A stretch of 64,000 nt of DNA, from positions 806,001 to 870,000 of the forward strand of contig JANPWX010000336.1 in the NCBI GenBank assembly GCA_024734555.1, given 5' to 3'. The notes under the pieces are model-generated. The model did not search any database and was not told where the DNA came from. It worked only from the letters and a program-made list of their open reading frames with translations. This DNA comes from Trochalopteron elliotii (taxonomy: Eukaryota > Chordata > Aves > Passeriformes > Leiothrichidae). Shown here one piece after another: positions 22,291 to 35,000 of this stretch. A program made the translations under genes and the position numbers. Each line of letters begins with the position of its first letter. The stretch's first letter is position 1.

Positions 22291-24419
22291 ACGTGGAGTT
22301 TTACACCAAACCAACCCTCTCCCCAAATGTCACCACACAGATGTTGGAGCAGGAGGTTAACACATCCCACACCCAAGGCAACCAGAGGCAGCCCTGGTGA
22401 TCTCCCTGCCCAGCCCACCAGGGTCACCCTCCATGGCCACAGCTGCTCCCAACAGGAGCTGTGGGATGCCAAGTGCTTTTGGACATTCAACCCTAACAAC
22501 CATCCATTAACCACAAGGCACTTGAAAATCTGAACCCTGAAGAGTCCAAATGTAAGACAAGTGCATGATAATAACACTTCCCAAGACAGCCCTGGTTTTT
22601 TTTTTTCAAAAACAAACATATTGGAACCCCCCCCAAGCCTTTGCACAGCATGCTCAGATTTCAAATTAATAGTATTTGCCTTCAGCCACTGCTGGCATCA
22701 CACACACCCAGAGTCTATGCAAGGCAGGGATGGGGGAGAAGGGAGAAATCTCCTGAGGAAAGATATTATACACTGGAAAACAAAATGATTAATGCATGAG
22801 CTAGGTAAGAACAAACTTATGAGGAAGACAAATCATAGAGCTACAGAATTTTCACTACACAACAGGAAAATAGTCCCATTATTTTGCTTCCCCATCCCGA
22901 GAGTGGATGTACAGAGGGAGAACAGGCATCCCTTGAGTAATCTCCCAGACATGCAAGAAGCCAGGAGGAGTCTGGAAACATGACAGGCAATTCTAGACAA
23001 AACATCACCATAAGGAAAACTTGAATTTCATCTTAAGCCCTGCTTCAGGGGTTTGAATGAGACCCAGCATTAGGTCTAATGCATGGAGAGGAGAACCCTG
23101 CCCACTTCTGCTGACTAAAGCAGAAGATTTCAAGAGAAAAATCAGTCATCAAGAAAACAAAAGGTCAAAGACTTGGAAAGGACTACCAGGAAAATGGAAG
23201 AACAGCAAAGGGCTGTTTGTGGTGCAGAAAGACTTTGCCATACTAAGGAAGTAGAGCACTACCAGAGTAAGAAGTGTGCAGAGAACAATGAACACACCAC
23301 TCAGCAGCAGAATGCTCCCATGGAAAGAGCTAGAGAGACAAAATAAAACTTCCAAACAGGCAGAAGAGTCTGTTAAAAATATCAGATGAAAGAAATAAAA
23401 ATATCAGATAAAAATAAAGATAAAAAATCCCCTATATTTAGCTCACATTTATCATTGTGAGTCATTAAGGACATCCATGAAACATCAGCAGGTCTTCACA
23501 GTTGCTAGCAAAGCATTTTGAGTGACCCTTCAGAGTCCAATGAAATCTCTGGCAGAGTTTTTTTTCCAGCTGTCCTTCACTTCCAAAAGGATAGCCCATG
23601 GTAAACTTCACCAACATTGGCATGAATTCTTACGACTTCAGCAGGCCCAAAACCCTGGAAAAATCAGCACCAGAGTTTCAGGAACTGCCAAGACCCTCTG
23701 GCTCAGAGGCTGCTGAAATGAAAAGTGATGTCCACCAATCACTGTGCAACCATCTGAGTGCCATTTGTGCTCTGGTTTGTGAGGCAAGCCCAGGGCTTTG
23801 GAGAAAGTGACCTGCTAAACATAATCATTATTACTACATCCATGTAGCCATTATTACACCCATTATAATATCTGTTACAGGGGTTAGGAAGGAAAAAGGA
23901 GAGATCAGCTAGGACAGAGACAGGAAGGAAAGATGGAATTATATCCCAAAAAGACTTCTTTAAAATACAGTGTTTTGCCTCAGATTTTTGAAAATCAGAG
24001 TGTAGCTCATTAACAGGTCCTACAGCAAAACCCACCCATGCTAAATGAGGAAGGGGTTTCCTTCCCACTGTTTTCAGTGGAGTGGTTACAGGATCAGAGG
24101 CTGCTCTCAAAGCCTGCCAGGACTCCATCCAGAATGTGGGAGCATTGGACTGACCTCCTCTTTACTTTTCTTTTTTTATTTTTTGTTGATGTAAGATCCC
24201 ATCTGGATGAACTTTTGGGAAAGACATCTTAAAAAAAGCCCTTTAAAAAGGAGCAAAGATGGGGATATGCAGCAGATGAACATTTTGTCACATTGGCAGA
24301 GACAACACAGGAAACAAATGCAGCATCACACAAGTGTGCCCTGGTAGGTTCCTAGATCATGATCATCAAGTGCTTTGTTGCAGCTACAAAAGGTGTGCTG
24401 TGGAGATGGCTATTTCAAG
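22291..24419. other. Unique DNA, nothing identified
   Basis: A T10/C8 homopolymer pair lies at about 22596-22636, and an A/T-rich ATCAGATAAAAATA-type run at about 23388-23430. No gene is supported. Confidence 0.5.
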
Positions 24420-24910
24420 GCAGGCACCAATCATTTTTAATTGCATGAAGCTTATTTACTGACTCGGAGCTTCATTTTTTCCTCGGACAAGTACACCACT
24501 GGAAACAAGAAAAATTAAAAAGTGCTGCTTTTCTGATGGAGTGAGTGATACTGCACGTATCCCTGATGTCTGCATTCAGTCCTTCTGACAAGACACATTG
24601 ACGTAAGAGCAATCAAAACACACAACGTGTCCCTTAACCACTGTGACACCCATCCTCAGTTACATCTCAATATGTTGTGAGCCAAAAAGTGATGAATGCC
24701 AGGACTGTGAATGCTGAACAGGATAACTAATACTAGTAGTGAAAGGCAAAACGCATCTGAATATGAATTGGTATTCTCAAATTAAACAGCTCTGATTTTG
24801 ATAGCTAGTAAACATATTTATAATCATTCAGATGCTAAAATATGTGCTTCTAGTGCTTGGATGAATAAACACAAAAGCTGTGCCTGTTGATAAGTACTTA
24901 CCCGTTCATT
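24420..24910. promoter_or_regulatory. Candidate conserved noncoding element
   Basis: Long repeat-free block with scattered CpGs (GACTCGG, CCTCGGAC, GCACGTATC, TGACGTAAG (a CRE-like half site near 24600), CAACGTG, AAACGCATC) and AT-core words including ATTAAACAGC and ACATATTTATAATC. No open frame of note crosses it. Confidence 0.3.
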
Positions 24911-26859
24911 TCTTTAGCTGGAATACAAATCATACTTTTAACTTTTTTTTCCTTTCTTTTTCTCTTTTAATTAAAGAAGCCTAAGACTCCTTCAGCAAGT
25001 CTATATCATTGCAACACCACCACTGAGACTATGAAAGGTGCATGAAACTATTATATACAATTCCACTGGAGTTTTTCTGACAGAAGCATCTGACACAGAG
25101 ATAAACCCTCTTCAGTGCATTTGCCATTTGGGTAGATCAATAGCCTGGTTAATTTCTTTATATATTTTTAAAATGCAGATATATTCCCAATTCAGCATTT
25201 TGTACATATACCGTATTTTAATTACAGCCATAAATAATACCAGTTGGTGTGGTTAAAAGCTTGGGGAGGGGAGGAAAAAAAATGTAAAAAAAGAAGCAAA
25301 AAATAGAAAAAGCAAAGAAAGAGGTAGTTAATCACAATTTTTAAGGAAGATGTTTTCAATGGAGAAATGGCAGAGCAGGAAAAAGGAAGAGACTATGCAG
25401 CAATTTAAACCTACAAGCACTTGGAAAAAAAGGATCACTTGGCATGAAACCACCTTCCTTGGAGTCTGAACAGGCTGAATTTTACCTCCTGTGAGTTCTG
25501 GAACTGACAGAGCTGACAAGGGAGGCAAAATACAGCAATCTAAGTATGCATTTGAACACAGCAATTCATCTAAAGGCTAAAAGTGCAACTGCTTTAACAA
25601 TTGGCTCTAAGACCTACGAAGGTGAGCAGGGGAAGGAAGATGTCCCTGCATGGCCACCACCTGCCCAGCAGCACTGGCACTGCTGCCAGGTGCCATCTGA
25701 GGCACTGCACAGACCCAGAGGATTGCTCCCAGAACCAGATGATCAGTGCATCAAGAGGAGCACTCACTGACAAAGATCTGAGAGGCAGACAAGTGCTCTC
25801 AACCTCAAAGGTCAGAGGCCCTTAACCCAAACAGAAAAACTCCAGAGGAGCTGAAAACCAGTGGTACTTTACAAAGAGGCCAAAGGATTCTCTAACCACT
25901 ACAACACTTCCTCACCACTCTCATAAGAGCTGAGGTGATGTACCTTCCTCCTCAGGAAAATACTTAATTGGAATTAAGGTACCTAAAATTGCCCATAAAT
26001 ATCTGACCCCATCTGAATCCCTCTGTTCAGATCTGTGCATGTTGCTCACCCTTATGTATTAAGAATGGCACTGCTTGGAGGTTTCCAAGTCACTCTCACA
26101 AATACACACAGGATGCAAATCAATCACTCAAATTAATAAAACCATCAAATTGCCTCGAAAGTAATGAGATATGGGAAAATAAATATCAATCCCTGAAAAT
26201 ACTGTTTAGTCCTTTAGGTTTTTTTTTTTTCCTTTGCCATATGGATCTGGAGCCTTTCATTTTTACTGCTATTACATGTTCTCCATGAATGTGATGTTCA
26301 AAAATTACCTTCAAGAAATGGGACAAAAAAAATTCCAAGCACAAAGATTCTCAGAGAAAACTATGTGAGAGTAAGAGTCAGTGACTAAGAGATACCTGGA
26401 ATAGGAATGGGAAACACTAACAGCTGAATACTGTCACTAAAATTGAGTTGTTGCTACTTTTTGCCCCACACACACCACTTGACCTTTCGTGCATGTCTTC
26501 AGTTGAAAAGTATGTGAACACATACAGCTCAAAGGGCAAGAGCACTTCACAAATTTAAACTGAGTTTTTGGAAAAAGCCTCCCAGTCCATGCACACCAAG
26601 GGCAGACACCTCTGCCAGGAAAACACACACCAGCCTCAGGTTTGGCCCCAATGGGGCTTCTTCCTTTAAATAAGAGGCTCAGCAGAATCAGAGCTGATGT
26701 AGAGACAAGGATGCTTTGCAGACCAGTTATTTTTTCTTCAAATTGCATGATTAATATGAACATGAATGCAAAACTTCACGATCTAAATTAAAATTCAAGA
26801 GCAAGAGGGAAAATGTGACACCCTGCATTTTAAAGCATAATGTTATGCACAGACTGGAC
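24911..26859. other. Unique DNA with short homopolymer runs
   Basis: No gene is recognised. An A-rich purine tract lies at about 25274-25320 and a T-rich run at about 26218-26232. Confidence 0.5.
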
Positions 26860-27075
26860 CGCTTTTACCAACCAAGCACGACATGACATGAAGTTTAATA
26901 AATATTCAATAAAAAAGGAAGAAATATGAATTTGATGAAGTTTGCAGGCAATTAGAGCAATTTATTTCACTATTAACATGACAGACTAAATGGAAATCAG
27001 CTCTGGGTGAAAATGCAGTTTTACTGCCCAGCATTGGGAGCGCTGTGTAATTAAATAATGAAACGGGTGAGGGGC
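26860..27075. promoter_or_regulatory. Candidate conserved noncoding element
   Basis: Unique block with GCAATTAGAGCAATTTATT near 26947, GTGTAATTAAATAATG near 27045 and CpGs at ACCGCTTT, GCACGAC, GAGCGCTG and AACGGG. Homeodomain-type words and retained CpGs are suggestive. Confidence 0.3.
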
Positions 27076-29496
27076 ACCCACGACCAACTTCTCCAGCAAG
27101 GCAGCCATCCATCAGAGCCCTGCCTCCTGCCAGCCCAGAGCACAGCCAGCCTGTGAGGGGATGTCTGTGTGCCTGCCTGGCTCTCATACTGCAGGGAGGA
27201 TTTCTTTCCATGGTGCAAAAAAGCATTTCCCACATGGCCTGCTCACCCCTGCTGCACTGAAAATGCCAGCTGCACTTATGGCCTACCACGTTTGGCTCAC
27301 TGCTTGTTTTCTTCATGAAGAGAAAATATTAATCATGCATTAGGAAAGTCAACATTTTATTCAATTTCAGACTGAAACTAAAAAGCCATGACATTCCTTT
27401 TCCCCATGGACGCTCATTACGAAACCAGGATTCTCCTACATCAGATCCTCAAGAAACAACAAGCAAACAAGAGTCTGTGCTTAATTCACCACGTGCAGCT
27501 CTTCAACCTGGCAGGAGATTTGAGGAGGAGGGGTGCATGCAGATATTTCAGAACATGAAGACTGTTCTAAATTTGAGCATACATACTCCAGGATTTCAAG
27601 AAAAAAAAAAATCACTATTTCTGTATGTTAACCAATGCCTAAATATTTCCTTACCCCTTTGACAGCAGGTGCTGCTCTCAACAGATCCAGCAAGTCCATC
27701 TCAGTTGTCAAATTGCTGTTCCTGACAGACTCTCCAGCAGTCAGTTGTGTTTGACAGATTGCAGATCTGTTGATAAAGTGCTTCCTTTCTGAAACAGCCA
27801 CTTTGTCTAGCAGCACATACAGCGATAGATGTGCAAAACAGCTGCTCTAAATTATTCCTCCTTTTGACTAACTTCCCCCCCAAAGCTGCCTTTTTTCAAG
27901 AGAACTTAAAAAAAAAATCTAAACAAAGCAAAACTTAAGACATTAAAATGTGTCTGTTTGCAAGCTTACATCTTCTACAAGATCTAAAGCAGGCAAGTTT
28001 GGAGCACCTGATTTATAACAAGCTTTAAAGGAATTTCCTTTCAGGACACTGCAAAGAAAATCATCCTCCAGTGGCTCCAGCTGGCCACCAGAAGTTGCAG
28101 ATAAATTTGCAAATTTATCACTAAATTACATTTAACTTGCAGCATATAACATACAGCTTGACTAGTCCTACAGCTTCAGAGCTGGCCCATCCACTAATAG
28201 CCATCACCATGGGAACAAGGAAACAGGCACCAGCAAAAGGGAAAACATTTTCTCAGTCCTGGAAAACCTAGAGTTTTTTCTACCTTCCCTCAGTTGCATT
28301 TCATCCATCAACTCACTGCTGAACCAACTGGGACTTGGTCACACAAAAATCAATCAAATTCCAACTCAAGTTAAGAACATTTTTATGGATCAGAATTTCA
28401 GTTTGAATAAAGATACCCATCTTTGTTCCAATTTTAGGAAACAAGCTTTGAAGATCAATTTCGGGCTCCGTTTCAAAAGGAAGAAAGAGGGCCCTAAAAG
28501 CTTTGATCTGCTGGAGTTTGAGACAAGTATTCCGTAGTGTCAATATTCCCAGTTATCTCACCATATGACTACTGATTTTCCAGAAAGAAATCAAGAAAAG
28601 GAAGGGGAAAAAAAGAGAGCTATCCCAATGAAATCTAGTCCAGTGAGTTGAATTACAGCTATGCACATAGCAAATTCACTTATAAAACAACTACTCCAGC
28701 CAAGTCAGTGCAGCAACAATTCAGCTTTGGAGCAGACACAGTGCAGCCCCATCGACTGACAAGCTGACATGGCTGATTTAATAAATGTATTGGTATATCC
28801 AGTGGCAAAGAATATGCACATAAACCAAAAGGCACATCTGAACAGCTATGAGCCAGCACACTAGTTTGTATGAACACATCAGGCCTCATCCTGGCCCTAC
28901 TGGAATCAGTGCAAGGCTTGTCACAGTCTTAAATGTGGCCAGAATCACAATCTGGCATGTTCTGCAGAGGCCAGCATGGTGCAAAACCCTCCAGCATCTC
29001 CTGAAACTGTACAGGCTCCTTACAAGGACCAACTAAACTCACTAAAGGAGCTAGAAAAGGATTTGATGCACAAACTGACTTGTGAAGGATCCATAATATT
29101 GTGTATCAAAAGTCATGGTCTAGTTCTACAGGCACGTGCAGCACTGCTGTGCTGAATTAAGTGCAAAAACATGAGAGGGCTAGCCATTCTCTGCATCTAC
29201 AGGAACATCCTGATCCTGACTTGCAGCTCCAGTGCCTGCCAGCTGGTACATGGCTCTCCTGTCAGGGCATCAGAAGGCTGCCTCAGCAACAAGAAGCCTG
29301 TAGCTATTAGTGTTTCATAGGGAATATGCATTGCTGCAGCATCGTGAGGAGGTATCAATAGGAAGAAGTCAAAAAGAAAACACAGCATCTTTAATCATCA
29401 AGATTTCCCCCTCCCCACACTCCCAAGTTGAAAAGGGAGAGTTGCTCATTAAGACAGAGGGCACAGGCACCAGGCAGGTTCTCCCACCATGCCCTC
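27076..29496. other. Unique DNA, nothing identified
   Basis: Short poly-A runs occur at 27601-27611 and about 27908-27917. No gene, RNA gene or mobile element is recognised. Confidence 0.5.
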
Positions 29497-29556
29497 AAAT
29501 TCCACAGGGGTGGCAATGATGGACACAAATTCCACAGGGGTGGCAGTGATGGACAC
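29497..29556. repeat. 30-bp tandem duplication, two copies
   Basis: Two adjacent 30-bp copies (29497-29526 and 29527-29556), each beginning AAATTCCACAGGGGTGGCA, differ at a single position (AATGATGG versus AGTGATGG). The near identity implies a recent duplication. Confidence 0.93.
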
Positions 29557-31059
29557 CACACACAACCCAGCACAATGCCATGAGCCATCACTCATGGGAG
29601 GGTAACAAAATGCTCTGCCTGCAACAGAACAACAGGCACCTTCTCTCCAGGCTCTAAACATATCCTTCCTCTGCTTACCAAATCTTTAGAAGACTACAAG
29701 GGAGCAGCACAGCAAATCTACCCAAACTGCACCTTCTCATATTGACTGTGTGTGAGCACAACTCATCAGAAATCTCAGGAGTAACCACCCACTGCTATTA
29801 ACAGAATGCATCAATAACAACACCACCACCATTTTAATGCTTCTGCAATTTGCATTTCTCTGTGCCAGTGTGTTAAGCAGTGCTAATCACATGGTTTTGC
29901 CAGGACATCACATTTACATGTAGCATCTGTTGAGCTGCTAACATGTGAGACCTGCCACATTTGAATTCTTTTCTGGCAACCATCACACTAAAGAGCTCCA
30001 CAACTTTGTGGAGCCTCCACAAAGTTTCAGGGACATTGTGGCTTCTGCTCTGCATGCACCCTATGTTCCCTGGAGCCACAGCAAGAACTATGTGGAAACC
30101 AAGTTTCTTTTTTCCAAATCTCCTGAATTTATTTTTCATTTCTAATTTGTTCCATGTATGGTCTCTGGAATGGATTCACAAGTTTCCTTCCCCAGTGGAT
30201 AAACACAAGTGTTTTTGTTACTGACCTCCAGCTTTGCCTGTTACAAACCCAGTCCCTCAGAGCTGCCCCAGCACAGGGATCACCCACTGTTCTTCTCAAG
30301 GCAGAAGTGCCTTAAAAGTCCCAGATCCTCCAGGGCCCTTTGTGGGACAGTGACATGTGGCTGCAGTGATGTTCCCCTTTAGGAGAAGGAGACTCCAAGG
30401 TGACATTTTGTGCAGGCCAGGGCCCTGCTGATGCCTCCAGAGCAGCCCATCCCTGAGGTGAGGGTGCAGCCAAGCTGAAGAGTGGTCACCATTTCCTCTG
30501 AGGTTCCATTACTCTTTCACAGGCAAAACAGAAGGAAAAGGACAAAGAACTCACCTGAAGGAGATACAGAAAACTCCATCAATGCTCCCAATAGCAGTGG
30601 AGGGTCCTGGTTGTGTCCAGACATTTTGGTGGTTGTTGCTGAGGCAGCAGTGAGCACCTGCAGGGGCTGCCCAGGAATCCACCATGAAACAAACATCCCA
30701 AAGCAGATTCAAACCTCTCTCCCAGCATTTGGAGCTGAAACTCTTCCTGAGGAGACCCAGGCACTGCTTCCCAGTGACAGAACCACCTCAGTGCCCCTCA
30801 CAGCAGCTGGGTCACTGCCACCACTCCCTGAAGGACCAGGAGCACCTTTGCAGAAAAATGGCCCAGGTCATGGTCCTGGGAGCTGGAGATGACCAGATCC
30901 CATTGCCAACCCTGCTCAGGTGGTAGAGCTTATGAAGAATAAACCCTCTGGTCATATGGATAAGAAAGACCTCATGGCAAAAGAGCTAGCATGTCTTTAA
31001 CAAAGGGAAATCCTGCCTCGATAACAATAGGAGTCATACAAGGTAGTCAACTGGTGTGT
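29557..31059. other. Unique DNA, no supported gene
   Basis: The longest frame (136 codons, 30482-30892) opens at GTG and ends in Pro/Gly-rich sequence. It overlaps frames on the other strand and shows no domain, so it is treated as chance. Confidence 0.5.
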
Positions 31060-32060
31060 GAATAAAAGGGATTTTCAAAATAATTGGATTTTCAAAAAGC
31101 CTTTGACAAAGCCCATGCAAAAGATTATTAAAGAAACTAAGCTGTCATGGGCCTGAAGAAAAGTGTCTTTTATGGACTAAAAGCTGGTTAGGAAGCAAAA
31201 GGTTTGGGGATCAAGAAAAGCCAGCACCAGGGTCCTCCAGGGGTACATATTAATGAAGATTTCATTTAGTACCTTCAGCACAGGCCTAGAGAAGGGAGAA
31301 ACTGTGGAATCTCAGAGCCTGCAGGTGAAACTAAACTGATGGGGGTACTCAAATGCTGCAGCAATGGTGAAGAACACCAGCAGAAAGTCAAAAAGCCAAG
31401 AGAGCAAGCAAGGAGGAGACAGTTGAGCCTCACTAGGTAAGATCACACGGAGGGTTAAAAACCTAAACCTTGCCTATGTCATGCTGAAGTCATGGGAGTC
31501 ACAGCTTCAGATCCTGGAGTCATCACTGACAGTTATCTGAAATCATCAGCTCATTGTGCAGTGGCCTCCAAAAAGGGAACCAACAAAGTGCTGTGAATCA
31601 CCTGGAGGGGCACTGTCAGAAGGACAGGTGCTGCTTTGCCGCTTCACGAGTCCCTGGCACGTCCCCATCCTGTGGGCACTGCCAGTCTTGGGAGGGCTGC
31701 AGTTGTTAAGCAAAGCCAAGGAACACCATAAGGGGATGTAGCTGCCACCTTGCCCAAGGGTCCAGACTGCTCAGTTTGGGGGCAGAAAGCTGAAGAGCTC
31801 CGAGGCTTGCAAAAAATGCAATGGATGCAGTGGATAAGCTTAAAGAAGTGCAGTTTGCTAAGTGTTGCAGAACAAGAAGGGGCAATTGGTAAAATTAGGA
31901 GAAGATTGATTTAGAAGAGATAAATTTGCACAGGAGGTGGTGAACACCTGAGACTTGCTGTTGGCACAGGGCTGGGGAGGCAGGCAGTGCCAGGGGACTC
32001 AAAAGGCACTGGATAATTCATGGACAATAGGTAGGCAGGGACCTCACATCCCCAAAACAA
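31060..32060 (+). mobile_element. CR1: Ancient CR1-like LINE fragment, plus strand
   Basis: A decayed copy of the 3' half of a CR1/L3-like LINE. The block with AAAAGCCTTTGACAAAGCCC (about 31096-31115) matches the start of the reverse-transcriptase Phe-Asp-Lys-Ala region. Further on come CCAGGGTCCTCCAGGGGTAC (about 31228-31247), a degraded region matching the catalytic domain, and a 3' part with TTCATGGACAATAGG (about 32017-32031), a word typical of the old amniote CR1/L3 tail. Many indels and stops interrupt it. The exact ends and subfamily are uncertain; segments between about 31500 and 31850 match less well. Confidence 0.65.
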
Positions 32061-35000
32061 CTGGGCATCGAGGGAGATGCTGCAGGAGAGGCCAGGCTGC
32101 CTCCTGCCCCTAAGCACTATTTTGCCATGCAGAAGGGGCAAGAAGGCAAAGAGGCAGAAAACTACTCTCACTCAGCAGGCACAGTGACATTAACACAACA
32201 TGCTACACTGAAGAACCTCCTGAGGTCCTTCAAAAAGCTAAATAAAAAAACCCCACCCAAATATAATATTTTTAAAGTCACACACACACACATATATATT
32301 TTTCTATTTCAAAGACTTCCCTGCTAACCAAGTCTTTCTAAAGCCCTGGAACATTTTCCAGTGTTGATGTGTGGACAGTACACTAATGTGCTTTAAAAGA
32401 CTTTTGGGTGACCGGGTAGCAGGAGGTAAAGGAAAAACAATAGGATAAGAAAGAAGAACAATGTCCAAATCATTAGATTGTTCCAAATGCTCAGCTGAAA
32501 GCTCTAGCCAGGTCTTCAGTGCCTTGAGTGCTTTCCCCATCCTTGGTGTGTCAGTGTAAATTATCATCAACATTAATTCTTTTGTTTCTTCCCTTTCCTA
32601 ACAGATGTAGTAATGGCACATTTGGACACCGGCAATATTTCTAATTGTGTAATGGGGGCAGAGATAGAATTAATTAATGATCCAAGTTAAGATAGAAAAT
32701 CTGAGTTAATTTCTTACAGGTTTTTGAGGGGTTACTTATGGCTGGAGGTGTTCTTGCAGACTTCCAGCTCTGTCACAAGAGGCAGTCATGCATGCCAATG
32801 AGAAAATGAGCATCTTTGGGAAAAGAATAGGCTGGATATTGAAGCACCCACTGCCACAAAAACTGCTTTCTTTGTGGCAACAAGCCTCAGATAGTAGCTG
32901 GAGTCAATACAAAGCAGTACTGCCAGAAATGAAATTTCCCTGCTGGGAGCACAGCAGAGTGATTCCATTGGAGTGTTTCTTCCTTCCCACCACCACTACA
33001 CCCTGTTTTTCCTTGTCTGTTCACCTATCTGAATACTTCCTGCATATCAAAAGACAGCTGCCTTCCAACAGCAAGAACAACCAAAAAAACCCAAAAAAAC
33101 CCACAAACAAGCAAACAAAAAAAAAAAAATCACACATGCATGAAACCAAGTATTTCAAGGAGAATCAAAACAATCAAGGCCACCCCAGTCTGCAGGCAAC
33201 CACAGAACTGAGATGAGCTCCAGGTCTGATGTGGATCTGATGCCCTGGACCTGTGTGGGATGAGCACAAAGTACACTGTTGGCTTTTACAGGTATTGTGA
33301 ACTGCCACCAAACACTGGCACAATGGAAAGGGAAGCATAGCAAATTGGAATGAAGCTTGTTCACAGTCAGGACTAGGATCACAACCTCTGTTCTACTCTG
33401 GAAGTTTTAAAACTTGTTAAATTAATCCATCATAAATTATGTGTATGTAAGGTTAAATGTCCAGCAAAATGAGACTATTCAGCTAATAATGCAGTCTTAG
33501 ATGGAGCTGTTAAGGGCCATAATTCTCTATGAGATGATTATGTTTCACAGCTTTTGAGATTAATAACAAGATTTACATTTCAGTATCTAGTTATTTTGGG
33601 TGGCTTCAGCTCGGGTATGAAACCTAATGACAGAAACATACTTTTCTGAAAAAGCCTGTGTCCTACCTTTGAACTCCCATTGTCTAGTGTCTAAATTCAC
33701 TACCAATTTCTTTTTCAAATGCCTCCTGCTGTATTTTTGCACATCTTTGCACAAACAGCTACCCAAGGCCTCTAGAAGAGAAAGATGCACAGACATACAT
33801 AAAATACTGCAGTGCTAATATATGACCCAGTATCTGTGATAAAGCAGATCTGGTACAAGTGAGAACTCAGTATGATTTCCCCCCCCTCTCACTGAAGTTG
33901 TAATTGTTCATCAGTCAGGAACATTTAAACAGATATTGGAGCAACATAAGACCAACACAAATGCCATTTTTCCACATGACCAAGAGAAGAAAGGATTATC
34001 TGTAGTACCTGGTGCTTTTACAGCCCAATGTGGCAAGGTGCAACCATCACACAAGAGACCAACCCCATGATCTTCTCCAGCCTGCATAAGAGCAGGGAGC
34101 CTCTGGCCAAGCTGATCTCAGCTCTGCATTCTGAATTCAAATCAAGCTCAGGTCTGGACTTAGCCTGAGCCCTGGGAAATAGCATTTAACCCAGCTAATG
34201 TAGTGCCACTTGTGCACAGTGGTCAGCAACAAACTGAATCTACTCTCAAACTGCACAAACCAGCTGGCCCCTCATTCTACAGGAGATGCTAAGTCCCCCA
34301 AGGCCTCTATGCATATTATAGCATCCAACTTCTCTAGTTGGGGTCTTGAATTCCTATTTTTACTGTCATGACCATTTTTTTCAATAAGCACAATCTGTTG
34401 ACAAACACTGCACTCACAGCCTCGCTCAGCAAGCGACTGCATTTAAAATTCACCATTTCTCACCTTTGAGGAGAACATGGCTCAGACATCAACACCACTT
34501 CTGTGGTGGCCTGCTGTGACAAACATCCAGGATTCCCAAAGTTACCTTTTCACCAGATTCAACCACTGTGTATTTGCAGCAAACAAATACTTACTCCAAC
34601 TCCCATTTTGCCCTCTTTAGAGTCCTCCTTCTCAGTGTAGACAAGCTGCTGGTAACTCTCACTCATGCTGAGACAAGCTTTCCAGCAAATTTACCTCAGA
34701 GTCCCCAGGTGGTTTTGTGCACGTGTGATTGTGAGCAGGTTCCCCATCACTCTTACCCAGAACCTCACCCACACTGCCCCTGGCATTCAGATAAAAGTGG
34801 TTTGTCAATTTAGTGCTGAAAGGAATTCCCTGTTTGAAGTATGTACTGTCAGATGATGGACAGGAACTGAGCAACAAGTTTATCTTGACAAAAATAGGGT
34901 AATTTTTAGGTGTCACGAAGGAATTCAGACCCAGATGGGTTTTTTTTAAAAATACTCATAAAATTAATTTTTCATCCAGCATTCCAGCTTGGCATCTCTC

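Noticed and set aside
30482..30892. 136-codon plus-strand frame, Pro/Gly-rich end
   Set aside because: GTG start, no domain, ordinary composition of the local GC-richer DNA.
32788..33216. 142-codon plus-strand frame ending in Lys/Asn/Pro-rich residues
   Set aside because: Its tail is translated A/C-rich low-complexity DNA and the rest lacks protein features.
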